A stretch of 24,723 nucleotides of DNA, from assembly GCA_004802705.1 (NCBI GenBank), contig SGPL01000491.1, positions 1-24,723 on the forward strand, written 5' to 3'. Shown one piece after another: positions 20,901 to 24,723 of the stretch. Under the pieces are notes generated by a model that saw only the letters and a program-made list of their open reading frames with translations, made no database searches and was not told the DNA's origin. Positions within the stretch are counted from its first letter, which is position 1; each line of letters begins with the position of its first letter. This DNA is from Bondarzewia mesenterica. Its lineage: Eukaryota; Basidiomycota; Agaricomycetes; Russulales; Bondarzewiaceae. The position numbers were made by a program, and so were the translations under genes.

Positions 20901-23111
20901 GCGTCGAGATTCAATCCCAGTTCGCATCCGCCGATAGTGGATCGAGAGATTTCTGGTTTAGCGGATCTGAAACGGGGAGATACTGTTCGTGGCTTCGTCA
21001 AGAGTGTAGCCGAGCACGGGCTGTTTGTCACGCTCGGGAGAAATGTGGATGCTCGCGTGCAGATCAAGGAGCTTTTCGACGAGGTACGAGTCATGACTCT
21101 CCCTTCAATCGAAGATTAAAGACTCCATGCTTACTGTGGATCGTAGTATGTGAAAGATTGGAAGAGTCGGTTCCAAGCGGATCAGCTCGTGAAGGGGCGC
21201 ATCCTAAGGCAAGCTGTTATTCCGTCCTCGGGCGAGATAAACTTATCCTAATTGTACATCCCATAGCACTGACCCAGAGAAGAACCAGGTGGAGATGACA
21301 TTCCGCTCTGGAGATCTTTCGCGGACGGCGAAACCCTCATTCACCCTCTCGGGCTTGGTGGAAGGTCAAAAAATTGAAGGGCGCGTTAAGAAAATCGAGG
21401 ACTATGGTCTTTTCATCGAGATTGATGGATCAAAGTTGACCGGTCTCTGTCACAAATCTGAAGTAGGTTCCTAATTTGACACAGATTCTATTTCTTACAC
21501 TAGTTCTAGTTATCGGACAACAAGGACGCCGATGTGACGGTGGCACTTCGCAGCTTCCGTGAGGGCGATCGCGTCAAGGCCATCATCCGGTCGATAGACC
21601 TTGAGAAGAAACGTATCTCTCTTGGCCTCAAGCCTTCATATTTCTCTGAGGAGGACTTTGATGATGAGAAGGATGGATCAGACGACGAAGAGAGTGCTCC
21701 GGAAGCTTTTGGCGTCATTGACGAAGATGCCGAGATGTCTGATGTAGAAGAGCAAGATGGTTCAGAAGATGACGCTGCGTCATCCGAGAATGGCGAGTCT
21801 TCTGATGGCGACGCAATGGCCGTAGACGTGGACATCAACTCGATCCTCCTTGACAAGCCATCGAGAAGCTCGACTCCCAGTGTCCCTGTTCCTTCACTTC
21901 AGCTGCAGGGGGGGCTTTCAATGGTCCGGCGGCGACGCTCAAGAGGATGAGGACGACGAGTCCGAGTCCTCTGACGGAAGTGACCAAGAGGACACGTCTG
22001 GGAAGAAAAAGAAAAAGAAGCGGAAAGATATCGAGTTGGACCTCACAGCAGACATGCAGACAAAGACTCCCGAATCCAATGCCGACTTCGAACGCCTGCT
22101 GCTTGGTTCGCCGCACTCCTCATACCTCTGGATCCAGTACATGTCCTTCCAACTACAACTCTCCGAGATTGACAAGGCGCGCGAGGTTGCCAAGCGCGCC
22201 TTGCAAACGATCAGTTTCCGCGAGGAGCAGGAGAAGCTGAACGTCTGGATCGCTCTGCTCAACTTGGAGAACGTTTATGGCACGGACGAGTCGTTGGAGG
22301 ACACTTTGAAAGATGCAGCGCGCCACAGTGACTCCAAGACCATCCACCTTCGTCTCGCATCCATTCTCGAGCAGTCTGAGAAATTCGAAGTACGTCTTTT
22401 AAGATCTGCATCTTTCATCCGTTCATTAACGTCTATCTTAGAAAGCGGAGGAGCAGTACAAGAGGACATGCAAGAAGTTCGGTCAGAGCTCCAAAGTTTG
22501 GACGCTCTTCGGTGAGCACTATCTCAAGCGCGGCGAGCTCGAGGAGGCGCGCAAGCTCCTCCCTCGCAGTCTACAGAGCTTGGAGAAACGGAAGCGTGCG
22601 TGCATGAATTTGAACTGTCAACTTCTTTTGACGAACACATCTCGTCACAGACCTGAAGACCATCTCCAAGTTTGCGCAGCTGGAGTATAAGCTCGGTGAC
22701 CCCGAGCGCGGGAGGACCATCTTCGAGGGCATCGTCGATTCGCATCCTAAGCGTTGGGACCTCTGGTCCATATACATGGATATGGAGGCTGCGCAGAAGG
22801 ACATACAGAGCCTAAGGTATGTCTGCCATATCCCGAGTCCATGCCTGATCCCGATTGCCGATTGCTTCTCTAGGAATCTCTTCGACCGCGTCTTGGCTCA
22901 AAAAATGACAAGTCACAAAGCCAAGTAGGTGTTCTGATACCAATACGTGCCTGTAGTAAATGCTCACGCATCGTGCAGATCCTTCTTCAAGAAGTGGCTC
23001 GAGCTCGAGCGCAGACTCGGAGACGAGGAGGGCGCAGCGACTGTGAAGCAAAAGGCAATCGAATGGACACAGCGGGCTGCAAACGGCTCCGCATCCCAAG
23101 AAGCTGTTTAG
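17914..23111 (+). CDS. RRP5: RRP5/PDCD11-like rRNA biogenesis protein, 15 exons, apparent one-base frameshift
   Basis: Exons: 17914-18159, 18215-18331, 18384-18800, 18854-19078, 19132-19542, 19600-19941, 19991-20196, 20246-21083, 21147-21208, 21267-21462, 21510-22389, 22442-22595, 22651-22816, 22874-22924, 22979-23111. All junctions keep phase and the product is about 1480 residues, somewhat shorter than the yeast protein (about 1730). After a Lys-rich N-terminus come about 11 S1 RNA-binding modules (about residues 122-1120; clear ones include [18 protein letters not shown] and [18 protein letters not shown]). An acidic Asp/Glu/Ser linker follows, then HAT/TPR-like repeats from about 1212 to the end ([43 protein letters not shown]). 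RRP5 acts in the nucleolus in both 18S and 5.8S/25S rRNA maturation: the S1 part binds pre-rRNA, the HAT part serves 40S assembly. The G7 run at 21908-21914 carries one G too many for LQLQ to join GGFQWSGG, probably an assembly indel. Intron 9 is GC..AG. Confidence 0.92.
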
Positions 23112-23401
23112 TTATTTTATGATCTCGCTTGCATGGTTGATCAATCGACGGCTCGGCTCCATTTCGCTCACATCAAGAGGATATATAAGTCAATATACCA
23201 GGGACAGTCGGAAAGCAAAGATAATAAGTAGAGTATGAGATAGAGAGATGGAGGACAACGAGCGTGAGCGACAGCAAATGAGTCGAAGTCAACAGGGTAT
23301 AGTGTCACGGAAGAGAGAGAGACATGGACAAGAGAAAGGCGAAAGCAAGATTGACATAAGAAAACAAGATGAGACATTCCTCAATACAGGACACGCGACT
23401 G
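23112..23401. other. Convergent 3' intergenic region
   Basis: About 290 bp lie between the stop codons of two convergent genes. It is purine-rich on the plus strand in its right half (GAGAGAGA-like runs near 23240-23340), which mimics open frames. No gene is seen. Confidence 0.5.
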
Positions 23402-24723
23402 TCATGAGCGCGGTTTTATCCGCTCCGAGCTAGGCGTGGCAAAGTGGGCCTCCAGCTCGCTGAGCGGCCGCCTGGACAGCGAGTTCGACAGCTGTCGCTG
23501 CCAGTCGTCCAGCTCGCTGGTGAGGCGGTCGTGGCCCATGCCGTTTTCCGAGCTGGAATGGCTGATAGGGCGATCCGAGATCGAGATGCCCGACATGGGA
23601 CGGTCGCGGCCGAACACGGGCTGGTCGTCTTCCAAGAGGAGGCCGATCTTGTGCGACAGCTGCTCGTTCTCGCGCTTGAGGTTGTTGTTCTCGTTGCTGA
23701 GCTGCTCCAAGAGCGTCTCTTCGTGGCTCCCGCGGGCGATGACCAACGACGACTGCATGCGCTCGACGTCCTGCTCGAGCTCCTCCACGCGCGAGAGGCG
23801 CTCGTCCGACTCGCGCTGGGCGGCGATGAGGTTGTCCCGCATGTGTCCCAGGTCCTTTTCGAGCGAGTCGATGCGCAGCCGGAGGTCCTTGTTCTCGTTC
23901 ACGAGACGCTGAGACTGGGCGTTGCGCGTCGATGAGCTGCGCCCGCAACGAATCGCTCGCCCGCCCGTCATCGGACATGGGCGTACCACGACCATTGATG
24001 CGAGACCGGCTGCTCGAGTCCACGCCCGAATTTGGTGATCCGCGAATAGATTCGACCTCGGACAGAAGGCTCGTGTTCATCACCCGTTGCTTCATGAGCT
24101 CATCCTTCATCCTTCGATTGAGGCGCTCGGTCTCCCTGTGAACGACAACAACACGCGCATCAGACACCGCGCCAGGTGGAAACCCCCGCGGACGATATAA
24201 ACTCACTTTACGAGCTGCAGTGCCAGACGATAGTCGTCCTCCTGCTGCTGCAGGCGAGCCTTCAAACTTCGCTCCGTCTCCTCGGCCCTTCGCTCCGCCT
24301 CCGCCACACGCAACTCATTAAAATTGTCGTCCCCATTCCGACTCATCGCAGGGCTCTGCGTCGACCGAAGGCGATCGAGCTGGGTCGACATGGTATTCAC
24401 CTGCGCCTCCACATCCCGCTTCTGGCGCGAGACGATCTGCAGCTCGCGTTCCGTTTTCTCATGCGCGCGGGTATACTCAGCGAGCCTGCCCTCCAACTCC
24501 GCGACGCGCGACGACGCACCGCCGTCCTTGGACGACGAGGCCGGCAACCCGTCGTTATCCAGCACGATGTCGTTCTCCGCCAAATAGTTGCGCAGCATGC
24601 CCAGCCGGAGCTCAGCGTCCGACGCCTCTTTGGCCTTCTGCCGCACCTCGGCACGCGCACCGCCAGGTCCTTCCGCAGCCGCCCGCTGTCCGCCAGCACG
24701 TTCGACAACTGCGCGCGCAGCCC
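23402..24723 (-). CDS. Coiled-coil protein, 3' part, resembling up-regulated-during-septation proteins (partial, frame breaks)
   Basis: The visible exons are 24723-24207 (continuing beyond the window) and 24135-23402, with a 71-nt GT..AG intron. The product is a long heptad-rich coiled coil ([78 protein letters not shown]). It has a Ser-rich tail ([20 protein letters not shown]) ending SSERIKPRS. From memory the order [11 protein letters not shown], then [19 protein letters not shown] and [10 protein letters not shown] resembles basidiomycete proteins of the 'up-regulated during septation' family; other coiled-coil proteins are possible. Two one-base breaks occur: an extra G in the plus-strand GGG at 23917-23919 (LIDAQR to QSQRLVNE) and a missing base near 24652-24660 (LRKDLAVR to [10 protein letters not shown]). 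The region is more GC-rich than its neighbours. Confidence 0.65.

Noticed and set aside
23444..23935. 163-codon plus-strand frame over the coiled-coil gene
   Set aside because: It is the antisense shadow of GC-rich coiled-coil codons; the minus strand carries the heptad pattern and a proper intron.

Overview
The window is fungal nuclear DNA, most likely from an Agaricomycete (Basidiomycota). Coding regions are split by many short introns (about 41-103 nt, mostly 47-67 nt, GT..AG), genes lie on both strands, and several products are typical fungal proteins: a Sld2-type replication factor, a small thaumatin-like protein, a fungal caleosin, an RRP5-type ribosome biogenesis factor and a hemerythrin-like protein. 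There is no sign of operons, CRISPR arrays or bacterial features. All assignments come from reading the sequence and recalling families; nothing was searched.

Layout, left to right. (1) 39-1519, minus: three-exon C2H2 zinc-finger protein with a TATA box. (2) About 2690-3385: a decayed, colinear partial copy of that gene without its zinc fingers, then about 2 kb without a convincing gene. (3) 5400-6286, minus: seven-exon secreted small thaumatin-like protein with CCAAT and TATA elements, followed upstream by about 2 kb of gene-poor sequence. (4) 8363-10140, minus: Sld2-like DNA replication regulator with an apparent one-base frameshift. It is divergent from (5) 10465-13156, plus: a large proline/serine-rich disordered protein of unknown function. 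(6) 13912-14717, plus: hemerythrin (HHE) gene that appears to be a pseudogene with several lesions. (7) 15131-16077, plus: caleosin (peroxygenase family). (8) 16212-16455, minus: a possible tiny spliced transcript. (9) 16741-17626, minus: splicing factor SF3A2/Prp11 with an 8-nt micro-exon, sharing a 287-bp divergent promoter with (10) 17914-23111, plus: RRP5/PDCD11-like protein in 15 exons, about 11 S1 modules plus C-terminal HAT repeats. (11) 23402 to the right edge, minus: 3' part of a coiled-coil protein resembling fungal 'up-regulated during septation' proteins.

The genes do not form one pathway. Core housekeeping functions (replication initiation, pre-mRNA splicing, pre-rRNA processing, possibly septation) sit beside accessory genes (thaumatin-like, caleosin, zinc finger, dead hemerythrin). 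I found no clearly new biological system. The best leads are the decayed zinc-finger duplicate, the multiply broken HHE gene, the micro-exon gene structures, a possible small spliced transcript, and a set of one-base frame breaks in otherwise intact genes. Those frame breaks look more like assembly indels than biology.
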